Below are positions 48,797-57,723 of a DNA stretch of 64,000 bases, piece after piece (the first letter of the stretch is position 1; every line of letters starts with the position of its first letter). This DNA comes from Shewanella indica. Lineage in GTDB: Bacteria; Pseudomonadota; Gammaproteobacteria; Enterobacterales; Shewanellaceae. Below the pieces are notes generated by a model. It saw only the letters and a list, made by a program, of their open reading frames with translations. It was not told the origin of the DNA and did not search any database. Both the position numbers and the translations under genes were made by a program. Location of the stretch: assembly GCF_002836975.1 (NCBI RefSeq), contig NZ_NIJK01000046.1:1-64000 (forward strand), read 5' to 3'.

Positions 48797-50151
48797 GCGT
48801 GGTCAATCAGATGCTCAAGGACCTGGATAAACGCCAGCAGCCCCACAACTTAGCTCATGTGCCGGTGGGGCAGGCCAGTCACGCGGCGGCCACCCCCTGG
48901 TGGTTGCTGCTGGGTGGCACACTGCTCGGCATCTCTTTGTTGGCGCTGGGGTTATGGTTGGGGGGTTATCTGGAAAGTAACAACCCAAGCTCATCCCAAA
49001 CTCAAAACTTTAGTGGTGACCGAGCAGAGCCATCGCAGACTGTGCCGTATGAGCCTGGGCCCACGGGCCGAAATCGGCCACAGCCGAGGGCAGTCTCAAG
49101 TGCTGCCGATGGCAGTGATAGATTAAATTTGAATCCTGAGGCGCAGATCTCGGTGCTGCAACTTCCCAGCAAGAGCCTGGCTCCAAGTGAACAATCCAAA
49201 GCTCCTGATACGGGCTTGAATGCTCAAGGCTCAGCTTTTGAAACAAAAAGCTCTGAAACGAACGACTTTGAAACAAAAAGCCCGGAAATCTATGGCTCAG
49301 AAACGGGCAGCTTCAATTCGAGCCGTGCCGCCTCTGGGCAATTTGATACCAAGGCCGTTAGTGATATTCCGGCCGCCAAGGCAGAGCCGCTCGGACAGGA
49401 GGCTGGACAAGAGCCATCTCAGTCAGCACAAATAAAAACACCGGGTCGCAATGAAAAGTCAGGCTTGGAGCAGAAGCCCAGCTCCAATGAGAGTGGCCGG
49501 ATAACCCAATCCAGATCAGCGGCTGCTAAACCAAGCCAGACGAAAATGAGCGTGACTCAGGTCTCTCTGACCCCGGCAGAGCTGTCGCAAAAGAAATTAC
49601 AACAGGGACAACAGGCCAAGGAACTGGGACAGACAGACAAGGCAATGTCGGCCTATGCCGAAGCCTTGCGTTTGAATGATGCCAATCACAACGCCCGCCA
49701 GGAGCTGGCTGCGCTGTTTTATGGCCGTGGCGAGTTGGACAAGGCGGCAGTACTGCTGCGTCAAGGTGCCGAAAGTTATCCGCAGCAACCAGTGTTTTGG
49801 TTGTTGCTGGCCCGGGTGCAGAAGGCTCGCAGCGAGTTACCTCTGGCTCTTGCCAGTTTGCAACAGATAGCCGATGGCAGCGAGCTTGGGCGCGAGAAAT
49901 GGCTGCTGCAGGCGGAACTTGGCCAAAGTCTCAAGGATTGGCCCTTGGTACAACAAAGTTATCTTAGCTTGATCCAGCAGGATGCCTCTCAGGGGCGCTG
50001 GTGGTTGGGGCTAGCCTATGCCCAGGATGCGAGTGGCGATTATGATGCCGCCAAGGCCAGTTACCAGGAAGCACTCAAGCGCCAGGGCTTGTCCTCGGAT
50101 GCCCGTGACTACATAGAAAACCGACTCGTCCAGTTAGGAGGCCGCCAGTGA
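48793..50151 (+). CDS. mshN: MshN, TPR-containing MSHA protein
   Basis: A 452-residue bitopic protein: N terminus MSVVNQMLKDLDKRQ, a membrane helix (about 36-56), a ~200-residue Ser/Glu/Lys/Gln-rich disordered linker with repeated FETKS/SETNDF units, and C-terminal TPR repeats (from about 265: QQGQQAKELGQTDKAMSAYAE and following). The partner MshM is encoded immediately upstream with overlapping codons, similar to the ExeA/ExeB pair. ATG at 48793 was chosen over an upstream frame extension. Confidence 0.9.
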   Translation: MSVVNQMLKDLDKRQQPHNLAHVPVGQASHAAATPWWLLLGGTLLGISLLALGLWLGGYLESNNPSSSQTQNFSGDRAEPSQTVPYEPGPTGRNRPQPRAVSSAADGSDRLNLNPEAQISVLQLPSKSLAPSEQSKAPDTGLNAQGSAFETKSSETNDFETKSPEIYGSETGSFNSSRAASGQFDTKAVSDIPAAKAEPLGQEAGQEPSQSAQIKTPGRNEKSGLEQKPSSNESGRITQSRSAAAKPSQTKMSVTQVSLTPAELSQKKLQQGQQAKELGQTDKAMSAYAEALRLNDANHNARQELAALFYGRGELDKAAVLLRQGAESYPQQPVFWLLLARVQKARSELPLALASLQQIADGSELGREKWLLQAELGQSLKDWPLVQQSYLSLIQQDASQGRWWLGLAYAQDASGDYDAAKASYQEALKRQGLSSDARDYIENRLVQLGGRQ

Positions 50152-51902
50152 AACCCAAGTTGAAAATGCGCCTCGGTGATCTCCTGGTACAGGAGCAGAT
50201 TATCAGCGAGGTGCAGCTGCAAAACGCGCTGTCACAACAAAAACAAACCGGCCGCAAGCTGGGACGCACCCTGATAGACATGGACTTTATCAGCGAGGAG
50301 CAGCTGCTGCAGTTTCTCTCGCATCAGTTGAATATTCCCTTTATCGATATCAGCAAGCGCCCCATTCCTGCCGAGGTGGTCAACCTCTTGTCTGAAGTGC
50401 AGGCGCGGCGTTTTCGAGCTTTGGTGATTGAGGCCGATAGCGATTCCGTGCTGGTGGCCATGAGCGATCCTGCCGATCTGCAGGCGCTGGATGAATTGGA
50501 TGTGCTGTTGGCGCCAAGACGCCTGAAACTGGCGGTGGTGAAGGAACAGCAGCTGTTCGATGCTTTTGACAACCTCTATCGCCGCACCGGCCACATTGCC
50601 CAGATGGCCGGTAAGTTGGAGGAGGAATACGCCGCCGATGATCAGTTCGATCTCGCCAGTTTGACTGAAGGAGACAGCGACAACGAGACCACAGTGGTTA
50701 AGCTGTTGCAGTCGATTTTCGAGGATGCGGTGCAGATCCGCGCCTCGGACATTCACATTGAACCCGGTGACAAGTCGCTCAGGATCCGCCAGCGGGTGGA
50801 TGGTCTGTTGCAGGAAAACGTGCTCAAAGAGGTCAATATCGCCGCGGCGCTGGTGCTCAGGCTTAAGCTGATGGCCGGCTTGGATATCTCGGAAAAACGT
50901 TTGCCCCAGGATGGCCGTTTTCATATTGAAATCAAAGGCCATCAGATAGATGTGCGTATGTCTACCATGCCCATCTATCACGGTGAGTCTGTGGTGATGC
51001 GGCTGTTGGATCAATCGGCAGGGCTCTTGACCCTGAATGAAACCGGGATGCCACCTCATATTCTTGAGCGGGTACGGCGGCAGATAAAACGCCCCCACGG
51101 CATGTTGTTGGTCACAGGCCCTACAGGTTCGGGTAAGACCACTACACTTTACGGCATTCTCAGTGAACTGAACAAGGCTGAGAGCAAGATCATTACTGTG
51201 GAAGATCCGGTGGAATACCAACTGCCGCGGATCAACCAGGTGCAGGTCAATCACAAGATAGGCCTGGATTTTTCCAATGTACTGCGCACCACCTTGCGCC
51301 AGGATCCCGACATCATAATGGTGGGGGAGATGCGGGATCAGGAAACCGTCGAAATCGGCTTGCGCGGCGCCCTGACAGGTCACTTCGTGCTCTCGACCCT
51401 GCACACCAATGACGCCATTACCAGCGCCCTGCGTTTGCTTGATATGGGGGCGGCCAGTTATTTGGTGGCCAGTGCCCTCAGGGTCATTATCGCCCAGCGC
51501 CTGGTGCGGCGGGTGTGTAAGAACTGCGCCACAGATTATCAACTCACGCCGCAGGACAGGGTCTGGCTCCAGAGCATCAGCAAGCGCGACTTTTCCGATG
51601 CCAGGTTTAGAGTGGGCACTGGGTGTCAGAGCTGTTCCGGCACCGGCTATCGTGGCCGGATTGGGGTATTTGAGATCCTCGAACTGGATGAAGCCATGAT
51701 AGAGGCGATGCGCAGCGGTAATCCCCATGAGTTTGCCCGCGCCGCTTACGCCAGCGAGCAGTTTACCCCGCTGGCTGAATCGGCATTGGCGTATTTGCAT
51801 TCTGGCCTGACAACCATAGAAGAGGTCGCCAAGTTGGTGGAAGATGTCTCTGAAGCTCAGGTGCCGTTGGCGGCCGAGATGATGGCTAGGGATGAGGTCT
51901 GA
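50148..51902 (+). CDS. mshE: MshE, MSHA pilus extension ATPase
   Basis: A 584-residue GspE/PilB-type motor. The N terminus has two MshEN repeats (LGDLLVQEQIISEVQLQNAL and KLGRTLIDMDFISEEQL), the known c-di-GMP-binding element. Walker A VTGPTGSGKTTT is near 322-333, the Walker B region is LRQDPDIIMVGEMRD, and a four-cysteine zinc site follows (CKNC...CQSC). The GTG start at 50148 is preceded by AGGAGG six bases away and overlaps the mshN stop; ATG six codons later is an alternative. c-di-GMP binding would let cyclases control pilus extension. Confidence 0.96.
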   Translation: MKPKLKMRLGDLLVQEQIISEVQLQNALSQQKQTGRKLGRTLIDMDFISEEQLLQFLSHQLNIPFIDISKRPIPAEVVNLLSEVQARRFRALVIEADSDSVLVAMSDPADLQALDELDVLLAPRRLKLAVVKEQQLFDAFDNLYRRTGHIAQMAGKLEEEYAADDQFDLASLTEGDSDNETTVVKLLQSIFEDAVQIRASDIHIEPGDKSLRIRQRVDGLLQENVLKEVNIAAALVLRLKLMAGLDISEKRLPQDGRFHIEIKGHQIDVRMSTMPIYHGESVVMRLLDQSAGLLTLNETGMPPHILERVRRQIKRPHGMLLVTGPTGSGKTTTLYGILSELNKAESKIITVEDPVEYQLPRINQVQVNHKIGLDFSNVLRTTLRQDPDIIMVGEMRDQETVEIGLRGALTGHFVLSTLHTNDAITSALRLLDMGAASYLVASALRVIIAQRLVRRVCKNCATDYQLTPQDRVWLQSISKRDFSDARFRVGTGCQSCSGTGYRGRIGVFEILELDEAMIEAMRSGNPHEFARAAYASEQFTPLAESALAYLHSGLTTIEEVAKLVEDVSEAQVPLAAEMMARDEV

Positions 51903-51904
51903 TT

Positions 51905-53125
51905 ATGCCGCTTTATGCCTATCGGGGCCGGGATGCCGGTGGTGAACAGGTAAAAGGGCAGTTGGATGCCGCCTCTGAAAGTGCGGCAGCCGATCAACTG
52001 CTGGCCAGAGCCGTGATCCCGCTGGAACTCAATGAGGTCAAAGCGGGCCGGGATCTTAGCCTCAAGGGCCTACTGAAACGCAGAGTCAGCCTGGATGAAC
52101 TGCAGATCTTTACCCGGCAGATGTATTCCCTGACCCGCTCCGGCATTCCTATTCTGCGAGCCATTGCCGGGCTGGCGGAAACCACCCATTCAAAGCGGAT
52201 GAAAGAGGCGTTGCAGGATGTCTCAGAGCAGTTGACCGCCGGGCGGCCGCTGTCGTCGGCGATGAACCACCATCCGGACGTGTTCGACGCCTTGTTCGTC
52301 TCCATGGTGCATGTGGGAGAAAACACCGGCAAACTGGAAGATGCCTTTTTGCAGTTGTCCGGTTATATCGAGCGGGAGCAGGAAACCCGCAGACGGATCA
52401 AATCTGCCATGCGTTACCCCATGTTTGTTCTGTTGGCGGTGGTGCTGGCACTGGTGATCCTCAATATTATGGTGATCCCCAAGTTCGCCGAAATGTTTTC
52501 CCGCTTCGATGCCGAATTACCCTGGGCGACCCGGTTGCTTATCGGTACCTCCAACCTGTTTGTCAATTATTGGTCCTTGATGCTGGTGGCGCTGGTGGTA
52601 ACTGTACTCGGGGTGAGTTATTGGCACAAAACCGAGCAGGGGGAAAAGCAGTGGGATCGTTGGAAACTGCATATTCCGGCGGTGGGTTCCATCATAGAGC
52701 GCTCGACCCTGGCTCGTTATTGCCGTAGTTTCGCCATGATGTTGAGCGCCGGGGTGCCCATGACTCAGGCGCTCAGCTTGGTGGCCGACGCCGTGGATAA
52801 CAGTTATATGCACGACAGAATCGTCAACATGCGCCGCGGGGTCGAAGCGGGGGAATCTATGCTGAGGGTTTCCAATCAGAGTCAGTTGTTTACGCCTCTG
52901 GTGTTGCAGATGGTGGCGGTTGGGGAGGAAACCGGCCGCATAGATCAGCTACTCAATGATGCCGCCGATTTTTATGAGGGTGAGGTAGATTATGACCTCA
53001 AGAACCTCACCGCCAGGCTGGAACCTATTTTGATCGGCATAGTGGCAGTTGTTGTGTTAATCCTGGCCCTGGGTATTTATCTGCCTATGTGGGACATGCT
53101 CAATGTGGTCAAGGGAGGCGGCTGA
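51905..53125 (+). CDS. mshG: MshG, inner-membrane platform protein (GspF/PilC family)
   Basis: A 406-residue polytopic protein with two GspF domains, each followed by membrane helices (about 170-195, 220-240, 375-400). The conserved LTRSGIPILRAIAGLAE and AGVPMTQALSLVADAV repeats are clear. It is the platform on which the pilus is assembled by the MshE motor. The start lies 2 nt after mshE; the stop overlaps mshF (TGATG). Confidence 0.96.
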   Translation: MPLYAYRGRDAGGEQVKGQLDAASESAAADQLLARAVIPLELNEVKAGRDLSLKGLLKRRVSLDELQIFTRQMYSLTRSGIPILRAIAGLAETTHSKRMKEALQDVSEQLTAGRPLSSAMNHHPDVFDALFVSMVHVGENTGKLEDAFLQLSGYIEREQETRRRIKSAMRYPMFVLLAVVLALVILNIMVIPKFAEMFSRFDAELPWATRLLIGTSNLFVNYWSLMLVALVVTVLGVSYWHKTEQGEKQWDRWKLHIPAVGSIIERSTLARYCRSFAMMLSAGVPMTQALSLVADAVDNSYMHDRIVNMRRGVEAGESMLRVSNQSQLFTPLVLQMVAVGEETGRIDQLLNDAADFYEGEVDYDLKNLTARLEPILIGIVAVVVLILALGIYLPMWDMLNVVKGGG

Positions 53126-53619
53126 TGCCAAGCCAGCATCAGGCTGAGGAAGATCTGCTGCGAACCTTTGCCAGTATGGCGGCGCTGTTGATTCTGTTGA
53201 TTATTTTGGCGGTGTTGGGAATGCGTTATTTTTCTGCTGTGGACAAGGTATCGGCCAGAGGGCTGCAGCTTGAACACCATAGGATGTTGAATGTGATAGC
53301 TATGGTGAGATCCCAGTGGTTGCGTTTGGGGCGCCCTGAACAGATGCAACTGGATTGGCAAACATTGGATCACGAGGTGCAGCCTAGTCCATTGGCAATG
53401 AATCCGGCCGGTTGGCCACAGGCACCCAGCCGGGATGACAAAGGCTGCGAGGTGCTTTGGCAGCAGCTTCTGGGAGGTATACCGGATAAGGGGGTGATTC
53501 AAGCTCAGTTTATCAACCGGGATCAAAGTTGCCGTTATCTGAGCCCTGCCGGTGACAGTTTGAGCTATCAGTTGGACACTGGAAGGGTCATTTTTTTGAC
53601 GTCAAATACAGATTATTGA
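53125..53619 (+). CDS. mshF: MshF, small MSHA membrane protein
   Basis: A 164-residue bitopic protein: acidic N terminus MPSQHQAEEDLLRTFASMAA, one membrane helix (about 17-36), then a periplasmic part with two cysteines (GCEVL, QSCRY) that may form a disulfide. Position between mshG and the pilins identifies it as mshF; its biochemical role is unknown. It starts on the last base of the mshG stop. Confidence 0.83.
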   Translation: MPSQHQAEEDLLRTFASMAALLILLIILAVLGMRYFSAVDKVSARGLQLEHHRMLNVIAMVRSQWLRLGRPEQMQLDWQTLDHEVQPSPLAMNPAGWPQAPSRDDKGCEVLWQQLLGGIPDKGVIQAQFINRDQSCRYLSPAGDSLSYQLDTGRVIFLTSNTDY

Positions 53620-53683
53620 CTAAATGGTTTTTTATCTTAACGGAGCTGCTAATATCCATGGCGAACAGGTGGAGGAAACCTAG

Positions 53684-54286
53684 ATGAAACGACAGATGCA
53701 AGGCTTCTCGTTAATCGAGTTGGTGATAGTAATAGTTATCCTGGGCCTGCTGGCCGCAACAGCTATTCCGCGTTTTTTGAATGTGACAGATGATGCCGAG
53801 GATGCCAGCCTCGAAGGCGTGACGGGTGGCCTGGCTACGGCGGTGAGTTTTGTACGCTCCCAATGGGAGGTTGATGGTCGCCGTAATACGTCAGTGCTCC
53901 TCGATGGTATTTCCGTGTCTTTGGACACCCGTTTCGGTTATCCAACCGGCACTGGCAATACTTCGGCTACTTCCATGGATGATGCCAGTTGCCAGCAAGT
54001 GTTTAATACTGTGCTACAGAGCGCGCCCAAAAATGTGCTTTATACCGCTGATGCCAGAGAACAACGTTATACCGTCAGAGCCCTGGATGGTGCAGGTGTA
54101 AGTGCTACAGCCATTGACGGTACTTTAATAACCGGGCTGGATCTCTGTGTTTACCATCAGGTGGCATCATTGGCACTGAACCAAAGTTCAGGCGTGGCAA
54201 CACCGGCGCCGGATCTCAACACCACAGGCGCCAAGGGTATTACCTATAACCCGGGAACCGGTCAGGTCTTGAGTTTCAGCAACTGA
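53684..54286 (+). CDS. mshB: MshB, MSHA minor pilin
   Basis: A 200-residue type IV prepilin. The short leader MKRQMQG is cut before FSLIELVIVIVILGLLAATA, with Glu5 of the mature protein in place; IPRFLNV follows. A cysteine pair (ASCQQV and LDLCVYH) should form the pilin disulfide loop. It sits in front of the two major pilin genes. The start follows GGAGGAAACCTAG. Confidence 0.93.
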   Translation: MKRQMQGFSLIELVIVIVILGLLAATAIPRFLNVTDDAEDASLEGVTGGLATAVSFVRSQWEVDGRRNTSVLLDGISVSLDTRFGYPTGTGNTSATSMDDASCQQVFNTVLQSAPKNVLYTADAREQRYTVRALDGAGVSATAIDGTLITGLDLCVYHQVASLALNQSSGVATPAPDLNTTGAKGITYNPGTGQVLSFSN

Positions 54287-54320
54287 TTGAATTGTATTTT
54301 TTGAACCAAAGGAAAGCGCT

Positions 54321-54827
54321 ATGCGAAAACAACAAGGTTTCACCTTGATAGAATTGGTGGTGGTGATCATCATTCTCGGTATTTTAGCTGTGGTAGCAGC
54401 GCCCAAGTTTATCAATCTGCAATCCGATGCCAGAGCATCCACTCTCCAGGGAATGAAGGCGGCACTTCAGGGGGCCAATGCCATGGTGTATTCCAAGGCA
54501 GCTATTCAAGGCAAAGAGGGGGCTACGACAGCTTCAATCATCCTTGATGATAAAGGTAATGCTGATGCCAGTGATGACATCAGTGCTAACGTTGCGTTTG
54601 GTTATATTCAGCAGAATCAAGCAGATTTGGCTGCAATTCTGGATATTGACTCAGCAGAGTGGACCATTATTGGAGCACCTTCAGTTGAGACGACACTGGA
54701 AGGTGCGGCGATTATTCATCCAACAGACCTGACACCTTCTGATACTGCTAAATGTTGGGTGGAATATCTCCAATCCTCAGCAAAAGGTGCTTTGCCCAGC
54801 TACCATGTTGAAACATCAGGCTGTTAA
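54321..54827 (+). CDS. mshA: MshA major pilin, first copy
   Basis: A 168-residue prepilin with leader MRKQQG and mature N terminus FTLIELVVVIIILGILAVVA (Glu5 present), then APKFINLQSDARAST. Two cysteines near the C terminus (AKCWVEYL and ETSGC) form the D-region loop. MSHA pilin polymerises into the mannose-sensitive haemagglutinin pilus used in attachment. A second, related gene follows after 15 nt. The N-terminal ~45 residues of the two are nearly identical while the rest differs, as expected from surface selection. Confidence 0.93.
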   Translation: MRKQQGFTLIELVVVIIILGILAVVAAPKFINLQSDARASTLQGMKAALQGANAMVYSKAAIQGKEGATTASIILDDKGNADASDDISANVAFGYIQQNQADLAAILDIDSAEWTIIGAPSVETTLEGAAIIHPTDLTPSDTAKCWVEYLQSSAKGALPSYHVETSGC

Positions 54828-54842
54828 TCCAGAGGACTAAAA

Positions 54843-55358
54843 ATGAATAAACAACAAGGTTTTACGCTAATTGAATTAGTGGTGGTGATTATCATTTTGG
54901 GGATCTTGGCAGTCACCGCAGCGCCTAAGTTTTTGAATCTACAGTCTGATGCCAGAGCTTCAACGATTAAAGGTTTGGAGGCTGCTATCAAAGGGGCTGA
55001 TACCTTGGTTAACTCCAAATCCTTGATTGCCGGCAATGAAAAAGTTGCTTCGGATGCTTCTTCTGCTCCGAGTGTAATTGTGGATGCAGGGAACTCAGTG
55101 TTGTTGAACTATGGGCACGCACTTCCTCAATGGGCTGACTCTTTAGCCAATGCATTGGATATCAATGCTTCTGATAAAGGTACCTCAAGCGAATGGCTTT
55201 ATGTTGAAGATTCTCAAGCCAAAACGATTTACTTTTATCCCCAGGGAAGTAACAGCCCCAAGGCCGCGAATGAACCTGGAACTTGCTATGTTGAGTACAT
55301 CAACAATCTTACCTCATATGGGCCAATTACTGTGAATGCCGTTACTACAGGCTGCTGA
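54843..55358 (+). CDS. MshA-like major pilin, second copy
   Basis: A 171-residue prepilin, MNKQQG leader then FTLIELVVVIIILGILAVTA and APKFLNLQSDARAST. It differs from the first copy at a few positions in the helix and strongly in the head domain; a C-terminal cysteine pair is kept (GTCYVEYI and TTGC). Composition is A/T-richer than the flanking assembly genes. A terminator follows at once, so transcripts of the pilin pair end here. Which copy is the main structural pilin cannot be told from sequence. Confidence 0.9.
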   Translation: MNKQQGFTLIELVVVIIILGILAVTAAPKFLNLQSDARASTIKGLEAAIKGADTLVNSKSLIAGNEKVASDASSAPSVIVDAGNSVLLNYGHALPQWADSLANALDINASDKGTSSEWLYVEDSQAKTIYFYPQGSNSPKAANEPGTCYVEYINNLTSYGPITVNAVTTGC

Positions 55359-55371
55359 TAGCTTGTAGCTG

Positions 55372-55398
55372 AAAAGGCCTGCCAAGCAGGCCTTTTTT
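55372..55398 (+). terminator. Terminator after the mshA pair
   Basis: AAAAGGCCTGC (55372-55382) and GCAGGCCTTTT (55386-55396) form an 11-bp stem with loop CAA and a TTTTTT tail. It divides the cluster into an assembly/major-pilin unit and a minor-pilin unit (mshC onward). Confidence 0.95.
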
Positions 55399-55466
55399 AC
55401 GTCAGGATTCAAACTATTGAGCTTATTTGCCATACTTGAGCGGGGATAGCGTTGGCGGGAAATCAT

Positions 55467-55934
55467 ATGGCTGCGACCAAGGGCACAGGCGCCCGGGGAT
55501 TCACTCTGGTGGAGCTGGTAGTGACTATCATGTTGCTGGCCATACTTTCTGTTGTGGTGCTGCCCAAATTGGTATCTTCCAGTAGTTACAGTGCCTGGAC
55601 GCTGCGACAGGAATTGATTGCCGAGCTGCAAAAGACCCAGATGTTGGCACTCAATAATCCCGACCGCTGTTATCGACTCACTATCAGCAGCGGCGCTTAT
55701 CAACTCAGCCACTTGACCCAGGATTGCGCGACCCTTATCCGCAGTAATAGCGCCGAAAGCTTGCCGCGTAATACCCGGATACTGCTTCAAAGTAACGGCG
55801 CTGACAGTTTTCAGATCCAGTTTGATGCTTTGGGCCGCACCAACCTTGCCTGCAATGGCGCCTGCCTCTCAGTGGTCGCCGATGAAACCCTGACTATCGC
55901 CATAGAGTCCGAGGGCTATATCCATGAGGGCTAA
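55467..55934 (+). CDS. mshC: MshC, MSHA minor pilin
   Basis: A 155-residue prepilin-like protein of GspH type: leader MAATKGTGARG, then FTLVELVVTIMLLAILSVVV with Glu5. Several cysteines lie in the head domain (DRCYRL, QDCATL, ACNGACLS). ATG at 55467 was preferred to an in-frame TTG 5 codons upstream. It overlaps mshD by 11 bp. Confidence 0.88.
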   Translation: MAATKGTGARGFTLVELVVTIMLLAILSVVVLPKLVSSSSYSAWTLRQELIAELQKTQMLALNNPDRCYRLTISSGAYQLSHLTQDCATLIRSNSAESLPRNTRILLQSNGADSFQIQFDALGRTNLACNGACLSVVADETLTIAIESEGYIHEG

Positions 55935-56424
55935 AGCGCGGGGATTCACCCTGATAGAGCTGGTGATCGGCATGTTGGTGCTCGGTATCGCCCTGGTGCT
56001 GCTGACCAGCGTGCTGTTTCCCCAAAGCGATCATGCGGCGCAGACCCTGCATAGAGTGCGCAGCGCCGAGTTGGCTCAGGCTGTGATCAATGAAATCTGG
56101 GGCAAGCGTTATGATGAACATAGCGGCGTAAATGGTGGCCTGCCCGCCTGTAACGGTTTGGGCGGTGTCACTTGTACCCGGGTTAGCGATTATGGCCCGG
56201 ATGGTGAGAGTCGGGATCAATTTGACGATATTGACGATTACCACGGTCTTAACGAGCAGAGCCTGATGCTTAATTCCAGCCTGAGTTACCTGAGTCTCTA
56301 TCCGGGGTACAGTCTCAGCGTCCAGGTATCCCAGTATCAAGCCAACAGCAAGCTGGTGACTGTCACGGTAACTACCCCTGCGGGCGAAGCTATCCGTTAC
56401 GACGTGCTGAGGAGTAATTTCTGA
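55924..56424 (+). CDS. mshD: MshD, MSHA minor pilin
   Basis: A 166-residue prepilin-like protein: leader MRAKARG, then FTLIELVIGMLVLGIALVLL. The head region has an Asp-rich loop (DQFDDIDDYHGL) and two cysteines (PACNGLGGVTCTR). Overlaps mshC and mshO, so the minor pilins are translationally coupled. Confidence 0.9.
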   Translation: MRAKARGFTLIELVIGMLVLGIALVLLTSVLFPQSDHAAQTLHRVRSAELAQAVINEIWGKRYDEHSGVNGGLPACNGLGGVTCTRVSDYGPDGESRDQFDDIDDYHGLNEQSLMLNSSLSYLSLYPGYSLSVQVSQYQANSKLVTVTVTTPAGEAIRYDVLRSNF

Positions 56425-57260
56425 TGCGCTGCAGGCAGGGTAAGAGATTCATAAAGATCAAAGGACAAGGTTTCGCCAAGGGCTTTACCTTGGTGGAGTT
56501 GGTCACTGTGATCCTTATCCTGGGGATTCTGGTGGTGGGGGTCAGCAGCTTTATTATCTTTGGTACCCGCATATTTGTGGATTCTACTGCCGTCGACAGA
56601 GTGCTGGGCAGCAGTCGTTTCGTGATGGAACGCCTGAGCCGGGAGCTGCGTAATGCCGTGCCTTCCAGTCTCAGGTTGCAGTCCAGTTCTCAGCTGCAGT
56701 GTTTGGAGTTTCTGCCCATCAGTGCCAGCGGCAGCTATCTGTCATTGCCACTGGCGCCGGATGTCCAGGCGGACAATGCCACAGCATTTGCACCGGCAAC
56801 GGCGGTTTCGGCCGGTGAACAATTGCTGGTGTATCCGCTGACCAATGCGGAGGTTTATGGCAGTGGCAGCAACAAGCGTCACGCTATAGAGAAGGTCACT
56901 ACCAACGGCTCACTGCTGACCTTGCAGTTTGCCGCTGCGGTTAATTTTGCCGAAGCCTCGCCGGCGAAGCGCTTTTATGTGGCCGGGCAACCTGTCAGCT
57001 ACTGCTTTTCTTCCGTGGATGGCAGCATTCGCCGTTATAGCCACTATGGTTATCATGCCGGCCAACCTCTGCCCGATACCATGGGCACTGGAGCCTTGAT
57101 GGCCGAAGGCTTGAGTAATGATATGGCCACCAACCCGGCGGTGCGTTTGTTGCCTGCGACTTTGGTTAACAACGCCATAGTACAGTTGCAGCCGCAGTTT
57201 GCTGTTGTCGGCGAGCAGTTTCAGTATCAACATCAAGTGCAGGTGATCAATGTTCCTTAG
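56424..57260 (+). CDS. mshO: MshO, MSHA minor pilin
   Basis: A 278-residue prepilin-like protein (GspJ/PilW type). The leader is unusually long, about 21 residues and basic (MRCRQGKRFIKIKGQGFAKG), before FTLVELVTVILILGILVVGV. Two cysteines occur in the head. The ATG overlaps the mshD stop (TGATG); the end overlaps mshP by 11 bp. Confidence 0.9.
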   Translation: MRCRQGKRFIKIKGQGFAKGFTLVELVTVILILGILVVGVSSFIIFGTRIFVDSTAVDRVLGSSRFVMERLSRELRNAVPSSLRLQSSSQLQCLEFLPISASGSYLSLPLAPDVQADNATAFAPATAVSAGEQLLVYPLTNAEVYGSGSNKRHAIEKVTTNGSLLTLQFAAAVNFAEASPAKRFYVAGQPVSYCFSSVDGSIRRYSHYGYHAGQPLPDTMGTGALMAEGLSNDMATNPAVRLLPATLVNNAIVQLQPQFAVVGEQFQYQHQVQVINVP

Positions 57261-57723
57261 TCGAAATTATCACTGTTATGCGCAAAAGCATCAGGGCGGC
57301 AGCGCCTTGGTGATAGCCATCTTTGTAATATTGGTGATGTCGCTGTTGGCGGTGACTCTGTTGCGGGTTGGCGGCGACGCCGACGAGGGCGTCAACCTGG
57401 AAGTCTGGGGCTTAAGGGCGCTCAATGCTGCCAACAGCGGCGCCGATGCGGCCCTGGCCAGGCTGTTCCCCTTAAGCGGCGGCACTGCCGGTTGCGCCGC
57501 CGTGGGTTCAAGTTGGACGGTGCCGGACGTGACCGGGTTTCATGGCTGTAATGTCCAGCTCAGTTGCGAGACCTTAAGCCAGGACTCCATCCCGGGCAGT
57601 GCCAAGTTGTATCGTATCCGCAGCAAGGCGGTATGCGAGAGCGGCAGTTGTGGTGTGGGCGCGGCTGATGACAGTCAATGTCTGAGAGTGAGCCGGGTTG
57701 TGGAGGTGGAAGCCCGTGAATAG
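57250..57723 (+). CDS. mshP: MshP, PilX-like MSHA protein
   Basis: A 157-residue protein with a PilX/GspK-type N terminus: GGSALVIAIFVILVMSLLAV, lacking the usual Glu5 of pilins, after a ~16-residue leader. It is cysteine-rich in the head (six or more Cys). It likely sits at the pilus tip with MshO and MshQ. It overlaps mshO and mshQ by 8-11 bp. Confidence 0.88.
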   Translation: MFLSRNYHCYAQKHQGGSALVIAIFVILVMSLLAVTLLRVGGDADEGVNLEVWGLRALNAANSGADAALARLFPLSGGTAGCAAVGSSWTVPDVTGFHGCNVQLSCETLSQDSIPGSAKLYRIRSKAVCESGSCGVGAADDSQCLRVSRVVEVEARE

